DNA of 64,000 nt from Lunularia cruciata. Its lineage: Eukaryota > Streptophyta > Marchantiopsida > Lunulariales > Lunulariaceae. The stretch spans positions 56,606,001-56,670,000 of the forward strand of contig OX419760.1 in assembly GCA_948567375.1 (NCBI GenBank). Direction: 5' to 3'. Under the pieces are notes generated by a model. That model searched no databases and was not told where the DNA came from. It was given only the letters and a program-made list of their open reading frames with translations. Every line of letters starts with the position of its first letter. Position 1 is the stretch's first letter. Positions 47,696-60,700 of the stretch are shown piece after piece. The translations under genes were made by a program, and so were the position numbers.

Positions 47696-50059
47696 GGAGG
47701 GATGGGCTCAGCCGCGTCCTGGCTTCAAGGTACAGCGCAGTACTGTGAAGATGGAGAGGGAGGAGGAAAAGTCAAGATCCTGGTGCAGCCGAGCCGAGCC
47801 GAGCCTCCCGTCTGGATGTCGGCGGTTAGGGTCGTGCAGTCGTCGTGGTGTCTGTGCTCATTATGGACAGTCAAACACATGTCGGCGGGAGTCACGGTGT
47901 CCCCGTTTCTTTGAAACTATGTTGGTCGCGATCCGTCTGGCCGTTCTGTTCAGATATACGACCCACAGGAGCTCACTATGAGACTTTCTTTCACCGTCAA
48001 ATTAGGGAGGTGGATTTCGGGCAGGGTTATTGCACTTCTGTGCTCCTTTCCAGTAATTAAAAGACCATTACTTTTCTCTTTTCCTCGTGGCCTTGGTTGT
48101 ATCTGGATCGAATCTGATCAGAAACCAAGGCCGTTGAATGTCATATAGGACAAACATACGACTTCTTTCTCTCGGCAAAAATTACCCAACTCTTAGCGCA
48201 CAAAAGGCAGTCAGGTGAGACAAAACATATTTTCTAGACACACAACCACTGCTAAGTACAATATTTTGGTGTTGGAGCACATGTAGCCACATTCGCTTCT
48301 ACTGACTAGAATGAGGTGGGAATTTTAATTGATGGCCTCCAATCAAAGTTGACAATATTTTATGCTAACATAGTCCCTTCTGAGGAGCCAAGCGTTCATG
48401 TGATAATTTTCAAATATCACGACGTTTTCCTATCCTATTGGTCTAGTTGCTGGTAGATTCACTGCACCCAAAGTAGATTGATACGTCTTTGTTTCATATC
48501 AAAAGTCCAGGCAAAAGATATTAAACTAGCTAGGATCTCTATATTTGGAGAGGACTATGATTATGAGAATAAGATATGGAGAGCTTTATCTTCATCAGAT
48601 AAATCTCAGAGTCTCCATGGACTATCGGAATCCAGAGTTGATCTGATATTGGATAGTACCTGGATCAAGGCAGGAGTGGATACGGACTCTTCAGACTACC
48701 GAACCTAGATTTCATGATAACCGTCAATACCTAGACCTGGGCAAGAATGACGTTTCCATCGTGGAGAAATGGATCACTGTTCCTGGAAAGTCGCTCTCGG
48801 GTTTCCAGAAGAACATGTTGCAGAAGAACATCTCGCATGTTTGTAACTTAGGCACGCACTGTTTTATTACTGTATCCAGTTGCAAAGCTTGACGTTGTTT
48901 CGTGCAATAGAGATATTATCAAAATATTTTTGAAAAAGCTGCCGCAGCTATCTCCAGAGTGTGTGAACGCTCGTGATCCCTTATATTCTTGTATAACTAC
49001 ATAGATCTCCCTTTTTAAAATAATAAAGTATCAATAAGTTCAATCTAGACGTCTGATCTGCCTGCGTTGCTTTCCAGGAATTCATCTCTCTTCGCCTGAA
49101 AGCAACTAAGCCACTTTCCCCATGAATTCCCGAGGCTTTCGCCCTATCCTACAAATGGCTATGGAACTACGTAAATGGAGGAGAAGTACACTTTACTTCA
49201 ACAAGAAGCAGCCTGTACAGCAGCGCTTAGTTATTTGTTCCCGATGTGAACGGTGCGACATATGCCTCTGTGGCACTGGTGGTGATGAGAAAAAGGTTAT
49301 TATTATATGAACCACTACGGGAAGAATACTGGTGGACATACCAGTTCATGGATTTGATCAAGTAGACCGTTACTCGATCACGAATAGCGAGAATTATGTG
49401 CTCACTAGCTCTAACTTTGCCACGCAGTTACCTTCTGGTGGTCATCGACTCGTCATCCAACAGCACGTCGGACATGTTGCAGCAATAATGAGAAGGGGTA
49501 TTAAGGTACAGAAGACGAAACTGATTGATGATTTCCTGCTTTTGCTAAGAGAGATCTCCAAATACGAATCATATTTACAATCTCTTTGGTCGGATGCGAT
49601 GAGAGATTCTGTAAAGGTGGAGTACGAACGCATGTCTATCTCTTAAAGTATCTACCGCATCATCATTACTAAGAACGTAATGCTTTTGGTATATCCTGCC
49701 CATAAAATATATCATCCGTGTTTAATCTAGGCTCATAAATCTTCCAGTTTCTGAACCTCGATTTGAACGTAGGTTAGAACTTCATCTGATTACAATTCTT
49801 TTCTGCCAGAAATCGCCTAGATTTTTCAAGAACTGGTTCAAAGATCTATTATTGTTTTTACGATGCAATTTCACCTCTGAAGAGAGAATCTCCGCTGGTA
49901 GTTTGGGCCTATGTATTTCATATCCATTCCACTACTGCTCTCTATTTCTATCTATGAATTGCTGTGATTAGTAAAAGATACAAGGTACAAGTCACGCGAA
50001 ACTATATTGAGACTAAAACGCGGAGAAGGTTTCACAAAATCTTTCAACACGTAAGAACT

Positions 50060-50400
50060 ACTGAGCACCTGGAGATTTTGAATTAAGACACGTGATATTA
50101 AGCCTAAAAATCCATTAACTTTCCTCAATCTATAGATATTCGATCGACATCTAGGAAGTACCTAAATTCAACCCAGTATGAAGAACACCTCGGCAGGTGA
50201 GGTCGACGTGTGGAGAACAAGGGAAGAACATGTACTACAAAATCCTCAATATTTAAAGATTACTGAGGACCTAAAAGAGTGTAAACGTTCCACGATATTT
50301 AGATATAGATCGAGATTCTGTAAGCACCTAAATTTGTCTCAGTGAAATGGACAACACCTCAGCAAGTAAGATCGACATGTGGAAATCAATGGAAGAAGTT
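50060..50400. repeat. Diverged tandem duplication, about 200-bp offset
   Basis: 50090-50235 and 50290-50400 share the order ACGTGATATT or ACGATATT, TATAGATATTCGATCGA or TATAGATCGAGATTC, CCTAAATT, CAGTATGAAGAACACCTC or CAGTGAAATGGACAACACC, and TCGACGTGTGGA or TCGACATGTGGA. Confidence 0.6.
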
Positions 50401-50518
50401 GATCCGGTATTTCCTGTAAAGTTGGTTCGAAAGTATCTTCGAGGTTCGCTTGTTGACTTGACGAAGAGAATTGAAGTATAATTGATTATTGTGAGGAAGC
50501 CCTTCTTAATTGAAATTA

Positions 50519-50620
50519 GCCATGGATGAGAGAGACCGCAATCTATCCAAAAACAATCTGATATGGGATATTCTCTGATAAGTAACCGGGAGATCCAGTG
50601 CGGTCTCTCTCATCCACGGC
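50519..50620. ncRNA. Candidate foldback precursor with 22-nt arms
   Basis: GCCATGGATGAGAGAGACC plus GCA at 50519-50540 is the reverse complement of 50599-50620 except for one T/C difference that still gives a G-U pair. The 58-nt loop is single-copy here. Arm length and loop size fit a plant microRNA or small foldback precursor. I do not recognise the arm as a known microRNA, and no target-site duplication marks a MITE. The strand is unknown. Confidence 0.4.
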
Positions 50621-53411
50621 TTGTTTTCTTCAAGGCAGCATGAGACGCTTCCATGAACATACTTAATCCAAATTGAGCTGTGTATGGGATAATGCTAACA
50701 TGGGAACACCGTCATGGTGTACACTACGTTAAATCAGTCAAAAATACCTCGAGGACAAGGTTGTTGAATTCAATTACCCTATCCTGTTCATGATTGGCAG
50801 AATTCAAGATTCCGTAGGTTTTGACTTAGAACATGATGATGGTGGAGAGCTTATTTTTGTGCATATTGAATAATGAGAACGACAAGGGAACTATCATACT
50901 TTTTGTCGTGAATTATTCTGCAAGTCCATTTTCGAACCTTAAGGAGAAAGGAAATGGAGCAACAGAAAACAGTACAAGATTCCGGTACCCATGCTTGATA
51001 CTAATTTATGTTAGTGATGCCATGCACGCTTGGAGACTTATCACCTAGGGAAAATACTTACTGTAATATTGGATCAAGTTCTAAAATTTATTTTAGCTTT
51101 CACCTAGAGTTTTCCACAAAAGGACATGCTAAACTCGCATATTCTGGAGAGTCTTTTCACATTCTTAAGTCTGACTGGGATAAATGTTATGTGTTTCAAG
51201 TATGTCTTGTACATAGATAACGGTTGAGCTTCCTGTGCTGTAATTCTCACACTGATCGCTATGGCCTATCTATCAGTATCACGTCATTGTCTTTGGGGCG
51301 AGGTATGGATATCGATGACTTCATAATTTATCATATTTGAAGTAACTGTAGGAAGTTTGGGACTTGGTTTAGTCTGTAATTCGTTTTAGCCGTAGTGAAT
51401 TGGACAAATTTACAAGCTACTCATGAACCGATTGACCACGAAAAATTAAACTTCAAGAAGAGTATTACAACATCTTGTGTACTTGACATCATAAGAGCAG
51501 CTTCACTGAGGAAATCAAACAAGATATATAGAGGTGTTTATCATTCTAGGTAAACTTTTGTTTCTAAATTTAAATTCGGTGTTTGGATACATTTCTGTCC
51601 ACTTCAACGTTTTCACTCCTACTTACAAGTCAAAGTAGACGTAGAGAAACGTCAGTGTTCTACTCTTAACTCTCACTACAGTTGTTATAGATAGCTACTA
51701 AAGCTGCTGAGCAATAAAATCTACGTATATATTAGACACTGACGATTAAGCGCAAAGATCGAAAGTTTCAAATGAAACAGACAATATATTGCGTCATTCG
51801 TGAGGACATATTACATATTGAGTTCTAACCTCCTGCAAACGAACGTCATTCACGAGCTTGATATGGTAGTTGAAATGATCACGTTCAAGAAAATTCCACC
51901 CCACAAGCTTTCACCTGTTGTTGTTGTTGATTCAGTCCATGATGCCTTCCACCCAAAGCAAAAAATTCATCAATTATTGACTCGTCCATTTCGTTTTTAT
52001 TCTCACAGTTGTGAGAACGACTGTCGATTGAGCGCCTCGAATATCTCCGGAGCAGGTAATGTGCATCTTGTCAAACATCATAAAGCCAATTTTCGAGATA
52101 AAGAGCACGACAAGCCAAGTGGAGGCCAGAAGACGTATTTTCTGTCGACCAAGGAAGCAACTGTCTGTCACTCTTCCTTCTCAGGCTACTGTGATGGATA
52201 GGGATTGCTTCCGCTTGCTTCCACCATGTACCACCAACTACTGCGTTGCGGTGCGTCGCCTTGCCTTGCCTTGCCTGACTTGCAAGACAAGGAGAGTCGG
52301 TATGGTGATGGAAGGCGGAGTCCAATTAACGAACGAGTCAAATTCCGGCGAAAATAAACGGAGTAAAGCGGGGGCCAACAACTGCTATTGGCTCCCCTGC
52401 CTTGTGTTGCAAGCAGCCAAGCAACTGCTATACCCTTGGATTCGATGGACGGCCATTCAGTCCGTCCAGAAAGTCGGTTGTTGTGTCCAATCCTGTTGCC
52501 GACACCTTCACGACTTTCGCCATGGATGGCCCCACGTGGCATATCATGAGTGCTTCTTGCCAGAAATATCTGGAAATTTGCATACGCCACTTTACTCGAG
52601 TTAATTCTCCGACAGTTGTCCGGTCCTCCAGAACCATCCATCTGGGCTCGTAAAGAGCATCTGCGTGGGATTGCTAAATTTGTTTTTCCTCAAATTTAGG
52701 CAGAATATATTTATAAGCACGGCAGAAAAAATATGGAAATTGGTAAAAGGAGTCAAAGCTGAATTTGGAGTAAGATTCTGACTCGCACTCCTTCGGTAGA
52801 GGAATAACGCAAAAAAATATTTTATTCTGTTATAAAAGCAGAAGTGTGAGATAACGAAAAGTGAACAGACCACTTCATGAGAGGGGATATAAAAAGGAGG
52901 AGTTCGAAACTCCTTTCAGATAAATATCACTGTCTTTTTCCCACTAGAGTACAAAATCCAAAGAACAAGAACAGAGTCCATTAATGGCGACTCGAACGCC
53001 TTTTCCTGCTTTATTTCTTCCTGTCCAACTTATCATAGTATCTTCGCATCCTTCTCGTTATCCTCTTTTGCGTGTTGCTTTTCTCACTTATCATCATAGT
53101 GTAGTAAAGAGAATTTACAGGTGAAGAATGTGGATTTAATTTTTGCTTTTGGTTTCCATGAATGTGCGGTTAGGCATTTTCTGCGTCCACAATTCGGAGG
53201 AATTGCTGGGAGTTAATATTTAGCACTTTCGGTGACGAAGCCCTCTCTATGTTGGAACCTTTAGAAAAGGGTGATTACAATGATGAATTTTCCTTCTTCC
53301 ACATGAACGTCATCATGTCACGATGCGTAGTGTAACGGCAAGAGAGCGAGAAATTGCATCCTCTCATGCTGCAGGAGAATATGGTTTGTTGAGGGTCAAA
53401 TGAAAAAGGGC

Positions 53412-53540
53412 TTTACGAGAAAAGCGACCAAATGAAGGATAGGGAAGAGCCCATCAAACCTCACAATGGAGCGACAGAAGAGGTAAAATGGAACTAGGCC
53501 CCAATAGTATCAATATAAGAAATCTGCCTTATTACACCTA
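53412..53540 (-). repeat. LINE 3' tail copy, inverted, includes coding end
   Basis: GCGACCAAATGAAGGATAGG then CCCATCAAACCTCACAATGG, AGGTAAAATGG, GGCCCCAATAGTATCAATAT and AGAAATCTGCC. The last parts are the reverse complement of the LINE C-terminal codons. Confidence 0.7.
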
Positions 53541-54305
53541 ACATATTGAGCTATGCAAATAATAAGATCTACAAGCTACTGGAGTATCTAAAGAAGCATC
53601 ACCCAGTGGTATTGCTCTCTTATGCATTGCACCAGCCAATGCTCTCTGGAGATCAATAGGCCCATGCTGTCTAAGAGGAAATTATCTTCTCTATCATCAT
53701 TACTTCATCCATAGGGAAAAGTCAAGTCTTGTAAAAGAAGATCCCTCGGTGTACCTTCTCATACTCAAACTCCCAAGTCTTAAATGTGATGTAAAAGGTT
53801 AGTGTGAGATAACTCTCCACCACATACTCAAGCAATTCGAGACATGCAGCACGCAATGCCCAAAAGCTCTGAAAGTTGGACGATATGTGGGCTTTGTAAA
53901 CACGAGAACTAGGAACTCTACAATCATCTTAACGGGATTCTGCTCTGAGCCCAATAGAGGTTCCATCCACTCAATTCTGCATCCACTAATGCCATTCAAT
54001 ATTGGTAGCTTCGGCTTTTAGCAACAATTATATGAGTTCACTTGAGTCAGTGCAAACTATATACAAAACATAACATAACAAACATTTGTCGAATAGTTCA
54101 TTTATTCTCTCAGACTACTTCAACATGATTAATTTTAACTTCCTAAAAATATATGTTTACGTCTTCTCTGGAAAGATGAGAACTCAAAATACATACACCA
54201 TAACTACATCATTTCGCTGTATAATATGCAAGTGTTGAGGAAAAGTACCCCCTGCAAGTTATCCTTGAGGATGATATGAGTCACTGGAGGTGGAGGAGGA
54301 GGTGG

Positions 54306-54336
54306 AATGGAGGTGGAATCACATTCCACCTCCATT
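54306..54336. repeat. Perfect 14-bp hairpin with 3-nt loop
   Basis: AATGGAGGTGGAAT at 54306-54319, CAC, then ATTCCACCTCCATT at 54323-54336. It lies beside a GGTGGAGGA purine run. Confidence 0.9.
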
Positions 54337-55094
54337 TAGCTTAGTTATCTAGACACTACAATGTTAGACATGCTGATAATCAGGCCAGCGTCCTTCTAAA
54401 CCAGTGCATAGCTTCTTGGTGTTTAGTTTTGGGAGCCCACTCTATACCATATGTATAGACTAGTTTAACTTCCTTGTGAGAGATTTAGAACACGTTAATC
54501 CAGCAAAGTCATAGAAGTAGACAGGGGATTTGCTCAGACATGAGGGCATTAGTTTTATATTCGGTTGCAGATTGAAGCACTTGAAAGTTGATGTATATGT
54601 GCAAGAAAATCCCACTGTAAGAAGTTCAGTACGTATAATCACGAGAGTAAAATGCTTCGTTCTTCACTCTTTGCGGAAAAAAGTATGGAAAAGAAACAGT
54701 CTCATACACTCCAATATCTTGTCAGATACTTCCACAACATTCTTTCACCACCCAGTAACACTAGAGACGAATACAATTTAGTGTCCTCCTAGGCGAAGTC
54801 GGTCTTCTCGAATGAAAAGAAGTCGTATGATCTCTTGAAGCATATTTAAGTAGGACATGGAGAAATAAAGTCGGGAGTGTCAAACTGCCACCCATCTTCA
54901 TGAAAATGGATTGCAGTTTTCTTGAAACGTACGTTCAATTCTATGAGAGGAGGAGTGGAGTGCTTATCAATCACACGGATGCATTGACGATCGTATATTT
55001 TATCCCAATCCAATTACAGATTTTGTAAACTCTTGGGGACGGAGAGCGGCCAAGAAATAGTAAACCCCTGTTTTCTCATATAGTCGATGATAAT

Positions 55095-55315
55095 CTTACC
55101 CGGATAACGTTGGCAGGGTTAATCCATAGGAAAGCATTCATTCTAGATGATGTTTCTTCAGATGCTCCACTAGACCTCAAACTCGAGTATTTTAGATGCG
55201 ATAGGCAGATTTTCTCATATCGATCTTATTGGGGCTAGTCCCATTTTCCCTCTTTTGCCTCTCCCATCTTTCTACGTACGTCCGTGTTCTACGTGGTCGC
55301 CTTCTTCTCGATAAC
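55095..55315 (+). repeat. LINE 3' end copy, same orientation as parent
   Basis: It is homologous to 2205-2443: ATCCATAGGA, ATGATGTTTCTTC.GATGCTCCA, GATGCGATAGGCAGATTTTC and TATTGGGGCTAGTCCC, then the tail to ACGTGGTCGCCTTC at about 55308. Gaps relative to the parent break any frame. Confidence 0.75.
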
Positions 55316-56509
55316 GATAGAGAGAAATAAACAAACAACAACAACTTATATTCTCTATCTTGATAATCGTAAGTGATCTGGCTTAGTTATTAGGACAAAA
55401 ACCGTTCATGTGATGGAGACCCGGATATCGTTGCATGTGCTCGCCTCGTGAACATTCTTACAGGAAAGTGAATCCACTAGATTCACTATCTATCCGTCAA
55501 GTACCACGGCGGTGACACGACTCTGAGACGTAGTAAAAAGTAAGTGTAGACTGGCAGACTGACAGACCGGCTGAGTTGAGTTTACTGAGTCATGATTGCA
55601 AAGCAAGAAACGAGAAAGAAAAGAGTGGCGGAGTTGTTAGAGTGGAAGGGAAAGTATCTTGATTTATCCAACTTGGATAAAAGGCGGAGAGAGAGAGTTA
55701 CTCAGAGAGTCAGTGGGATTCGGATTGGATTGGATGGGAACGGGATGGGAGAGGATGGTGGTTCCGTGGAGGATCTTCTTCATGAATGACCTGACGGAAT
55801 GCAACGGAAAGGTACGCAACCCAACCCAGCAGAACGGAATCGGAGGCTCCATCCGTCCCCATTTCGTTCACGTCTCCTTCTCCAGTAGAAGGCTGCAAGC
55901 CATGTGCTGCTCCCAATTGTCCAGGCCAGGAGTCTTGCAGCAGCAGGATTCTTTTGCTGCGACGTTTCCATCTGAACACGGTCTTGTCGTCGAAGGAACC
56001 ATTACCTTCAGCTATCCGTTTTATGCTCGAGGAGGAACGATGTCTCTTCTTCGTAAGGGGTAGAGTAATTCAAGACAAGGGATTCTCCCTTCTCGCGCTC
56101 TCTCTCTCTCTCTCGCTCTTTCAGAGCGAGATGAACTTTCTCTGGTCTGGATGGAGGTGGCCGAGTTCAAGCCTGTCGCTAATACTAGGAAATGGCCAAA
56201 ACAGCCAGCCAATGGGGTACGTTCATTGGTAGTAACTATATTTACCCTTCTTCGCATGCGGACGCTCCCTTGTCTTTGGAGAGATGGGGAAAGCTTTTGG
56301 CTGGGAGTAGGACGTGGAGTGGCGAGGTAGAATAAGTTGGATAAATATGCTTTGCAAGATTCTTGGTGATTCCTGTTTAGATGTAACTCTTTCGATCTGG
56401 ATGGGTGGAGGCTTTTCTTAACGAGCAGAAAATGCCAGAGATAAATCTCCAGTCGAAGAAGCTTGAAATTACCTTTTGCTCGCATGAGAGAGGAAGTGGT
56501 TACCATTGA

Positions 56510-56532
56510 GGAAGGCGACCACATAGAATACA
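56510..56532 (-). repeat. Short LINE tail end fragment
   Basis: AAGGCGACCACATAGAA matches the last bases of the LINE tail in reverse, then diverges. Short enough that chance is possible. Confidence 0.35.
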
Positions 56533-57624
56533 GTGGTTACTATTGTAGTAGGTCCCTTTTTCAGGTACGCGTACAACAAAAGAGGCAGCGCGCTCCGCCA
56601 CTGATTTAACCGACCGCCAAGCCCGAACTGAACCAAAACCCATATCGACAGACTTTCTCCTTCAGGTGGGTACAGGCCCCACACCATCAGTTCTACTACA
56701 TCATGCACTCAAAGCTGACCGCCATTCAACTGTGGGACCGGTCTAATCCACTTCTTAATCCAATCATGTAATGAACCAGTTACACAGTTATAACCACCTT
56801 TATCCGCCTAACCAAACTGCCGAACGAGGCCGAAGCAGGCAGCGATCGACGGATTAAACCCCGGGGCTAGATTACGTCTTAGAGTTCCACCCTCGGTAAA
56901 GGCATTCTCGCACGCAAGATGAGACGACCCGCTAGCCAGGGCTGAAGAGTAATTCAGAAGGGTCGAGCCGGAAGTGACCAACCAAACGGGTCCGGGATTG
57001 AAGCCGGGAAGTTGACATGCCGGGGTAGTGCCAGCGATGTCGGATGTCCGTCCCCCGCCCGTCCTGCCCGGTCTCTCGCTTTTCTTTCACCGCGTTAGAT
57101 TCGGCCGACCGATCGACTTGTCGTAATTGGGCATGATCACGATGCTTTTTCTCCCTGGCTGCCCCGGCCTGGCCTGGGATGGTAGTCTGGAGCACAGCAC
57201 TACCGGTAGACTAGAGACTACAAGGCACGGACGCCGTCTCGCCCAGTCCCACCAAAGATTCGTGTCCGTAGGTGAAGCTGGCCACGGTATGCATGATCGA
57301 ATGTACATGTTCATGATCTTCTTCATCACCCATCCACTGTATTTCCCTTCACTGTCCTCTCTTTCCCTCTCGTTCCTCTACCACCTGCTGGCATGTCACA
57401 CTTTCTTGCATTCTTTCCGTCCTAATTCCAAACGGATCTTGCTCCGGAGATTCGATACTCGTGGGATCTTCCCCTTCCGCCGTAGAAAGTGTTTCCATGT
57501 GACTAGCCGTGCTCCGTCTATCTTAGCTGGCGATTCCTTCTATGTTATCACACATGTCCTCAACTTCACTCCACGATCCACTAATTCTTTATCCTACTTT
57601 CACCAAAGAAATGCGATTTATAAG

Positions 57625-57725
57625 CTAATAAGTAGGATGGGAAGATCTCATCAAGTTAAAACAAGGATAAAATTCTAAGAGGTAAAACGGGATTAAATTT
57701 CAATAGTATCACAATGAGAGATTTT
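57625..57725 (-). repeat. LINE 3' tail copy, inverted, diverged
   Basis: AGTAGGATGGGAAGATCTCA, TCAAGTTAAAACAAGGA, AGAGGTAAAACGGGATT and TTTCAATAGTATCACAATGA follow the order of the 53.4-kb copy. Confidence 0.6.
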
Positions 57726-60700
57726 CTCCAAGTCTAGAATATTAAACTTATATAAGTCTGCTTACTACTGGGATGAGACATCTAATTTCCCATGTTTAAA
57801 ACCTTAAACTTATATAATTTTGAGTACTAAAGGAACTTTCAATGAAATAATTTGAGTGTGATTGGTTTCTGTCAAAAAATGGATATTCACTATATGAAAT
57901 AAGGTATAAATTGGAAAAGAAAAAGTGAATATTCTAGTCTTCTAGTATGGTCAATTCTTATATAATTCTTGATAAATGTATCAAACAAAATATCCATAGC
58001 TCCAAGACCAGAAGATATGACCTCCCTGCATACCCTCTGCTTCTAACTGCCAAGGTATTGTTTTTTGCTTGCTTGCCTTTGAAATCGCATTGTATATGGG
58101 ATCCATAACTACCACATTTGTGCTCTTATCAAATGATCATCTTAGTCTTTATATAAGTCTATTTTAATTCCATATTCTAAACTCTTTTAATTCCATATTC
58201 TAACACTCTAAACACTCCTCTAAGTGAAATATCTACTCTCTTCTGAATGCAAATGCCATACTTTTGATTGTATTATGATTATGGGTAGCTATTTGCTCTA
58301 AAAGTGTAATGAATCATATAGATATTTACTACATCTAAGGTAATACTACACTCATATATGAATATTCCAAATAAGTATACTAAGTCTAGATGGAACCTCA
58401 TTGTTATAAAGAAAATAACTGATATGAGTATGAATACACTCATGTAACATGGAGTGAGATCCAGAGCTTGCATCCTTGCTAAAGCAAAAGCAATTATGTG
58501 CCTTAGAATCCCAAGGAATGGATGGATCATTTAGAAAGAATGTAAAGATTTAGGAAAGATATCCATCCAATGCAAAGTCTTATCCAATCCCAAGAACAGA
58601 AGGCAAAGGTCAAACATCATCTTGTGCTTAGTTGGAAAATCATCTATCATTTGCAACAATAATACCTAGAAAAAGAAAAGGATTTCTACTTCAACTCCAT
58701 CACATACATTTTTCTAAGATTTGCCTATTAACAATGGCAAAATGGAAACAAAGTGGAAACAAAGCAAAGGTACAAAGAGTGCACTACTATCTTAAAGTGT
58801 TATATTTGTCATCTATTCCAAACTAGTAAACCTACCATTCCCTACAAAGTTGTCATGTATTTGTCTAAATACCAAGTCACTTATCATACCCTTTAAAGTC
58901 GTTGGCATAATGATATCTTTGGTACAATGTTAAAGAAGACGGCTATGGTACTGTTTTCAAAATCTTTCAAAAACAATAAGAAAATCAAAGAAGTCCACAC
59001 CATATGAAGTAGTTAGGTTCATCAACAAATATCATTAGAGAATATATCAATGCATGTGTTTATCTCCTAATGGATGAAAGTTAACTACATTAAGTATAAC
59101 ATCTAAAAATCAAAATACTTGAATCAAATCTTACTTCCTCCCACTTATTTGACCTTTTAGTGGAGATATAGAACATCATATTAAAGTAAACTAGACCTTC
59201 GATAGCTTGAACTTTGAAGTATCTTTTCTCTTGTCCACATTTATCTCATCTTAACCATTCCATTCATGTTTTCATTTTAGGTTTCAATATAAGATAATAT
59301 AATATAACCAATGCTAATATTCATACGTGCTTTAGTGCATGTTTTATTTTAGGTTTTACAAATATTTATTATAACCAAATCCAATATTTATATGTACTTT
59401 TTCTTTTTATAGTTTTGCTTAGTTTATTATGAATGAATGAAGTGTTAGCTACTCATCTTTTAAAAGTGTAAAGTTCTACTTTTGTTCAAGTATATAGTAA
59501 TGGATGAGATTTTGGAGTAAAATTTCCAAACCTTAAATATAATGTATTTTCTGGAAAATTGAGTAAATAGCCATAAATTAGAAATTACTCAATGTATTTC
59601 ATGTCATTAGCAAACAATCAATCTTATCTAAGCCTTTTAAACTTTAGAAGATGTGAATTTAATTACATTTCTAAACTTTAAAGTATAATGTATTTTCTGG
59701 AAAATTGAATAAATAGCAATCAACTATAAATTACTCAATGTATTTCATATCATTAGCAAATAATCAATCTTATCTAAGCCTTTAAAATTTTAGAAAATGT
59801 GAATTTTAATTACTTGATAGTATTTTATCTCATAAATATGTATTTACTAGAAATATCCAATTATGATTATGATTACTAAATATGATAATATTTTATAAAT
59901 GATGATTGAATTGAATTATATTTTCTATACTTTATAACCCAACATAGACTAAAAATTTATATTATAGATTAAGAACAAGAACAATATTAATATGCAATGT
60001 AACTTGTAATGCAATTTCTTTTATAAAGGATAAGTACAATTTTCATAGGCAATTTTACTTGTAATGCAATTTCCTTTGTGCTTCAATGGTTGTTTCCTGA
60101 AATGAAGCTAATAATGTCCAAAAGACTTGAGAGCTTTCAGAATATTTCTATTGGAAGCAAAAAATAACATCTGATTTCAATATAGCCAACTAAGGATAAA
60201 CTTATTTTTATTATCCAATGCATCAAATTCAAGACATAATAAATTATTTCCTTCAATAGCTCTTTTCAAACATGCAATCATATATATTTTCAATGAATGA
60301 GATGAGCGCACCATTCTTGAATAACTTACTCAAAGGGTTTACAATAAAAAAAACTCTATAGAAAACTTATATAGGGTTGCATTTCTATAAAAAGATTCAA
60401 AATCAGAGTAAATTACTTGAACCTCTCCAGATTACATAATTATCTATAATCTAAAAAGAGAATATATCACAAAGACTCAAATTTTGAATATAAAAAATTT
60501 AGTACTTTCTATTGTCAAAAATACTAAATTATGTAGAATCTAATATATTACAGGATGTTGAATGAAGTAATATATAAAATATACCAAATACATCAAAAAA
60601 TAGCAATATGTTATTATTTCATTTGTAAGAATAATTTTATATGAGTAAATATGAACATCTATTATGATTCAAACCAAAATAATTTTCATCTTACTTTGAG

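Larger units (their letters stand above)
47700..57600. other. Intergenic, no supported gene
   Basis: It holds LINE tail copies (53.4, 55.1, 56.5 kb), a long-arm hairpin at 50.5 kb, a short perfect hairpin at 54.3 kb, a diverged duplication at 50.06-50.40 kb, a CCTTG microsatellite at 52258-52277 and a CT run at 56097-56116. 55.6-57.5 kb is GC-richer with several overlapping frames on both strands, but none resembles a known protein. Confidence 0.5.

Noticed and set aside
46825-48060. Genes in the GC-richer stretch at 46.8-48.1 kb
   Set aside because: Frames are Ser/Leu/Pro- or Arg-rich products of simple-sequence DNA (GGTGA, GAGCC, TTTGGAC repeats) without known domains.
57127-57678. 183-codon open frame as a gene
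   Set aside because: It begins at a non-ATG codon, has low-complexity hydrophobic and Arg/Ser-rich stretches, ends in the LINE tail copy, and matches no family.
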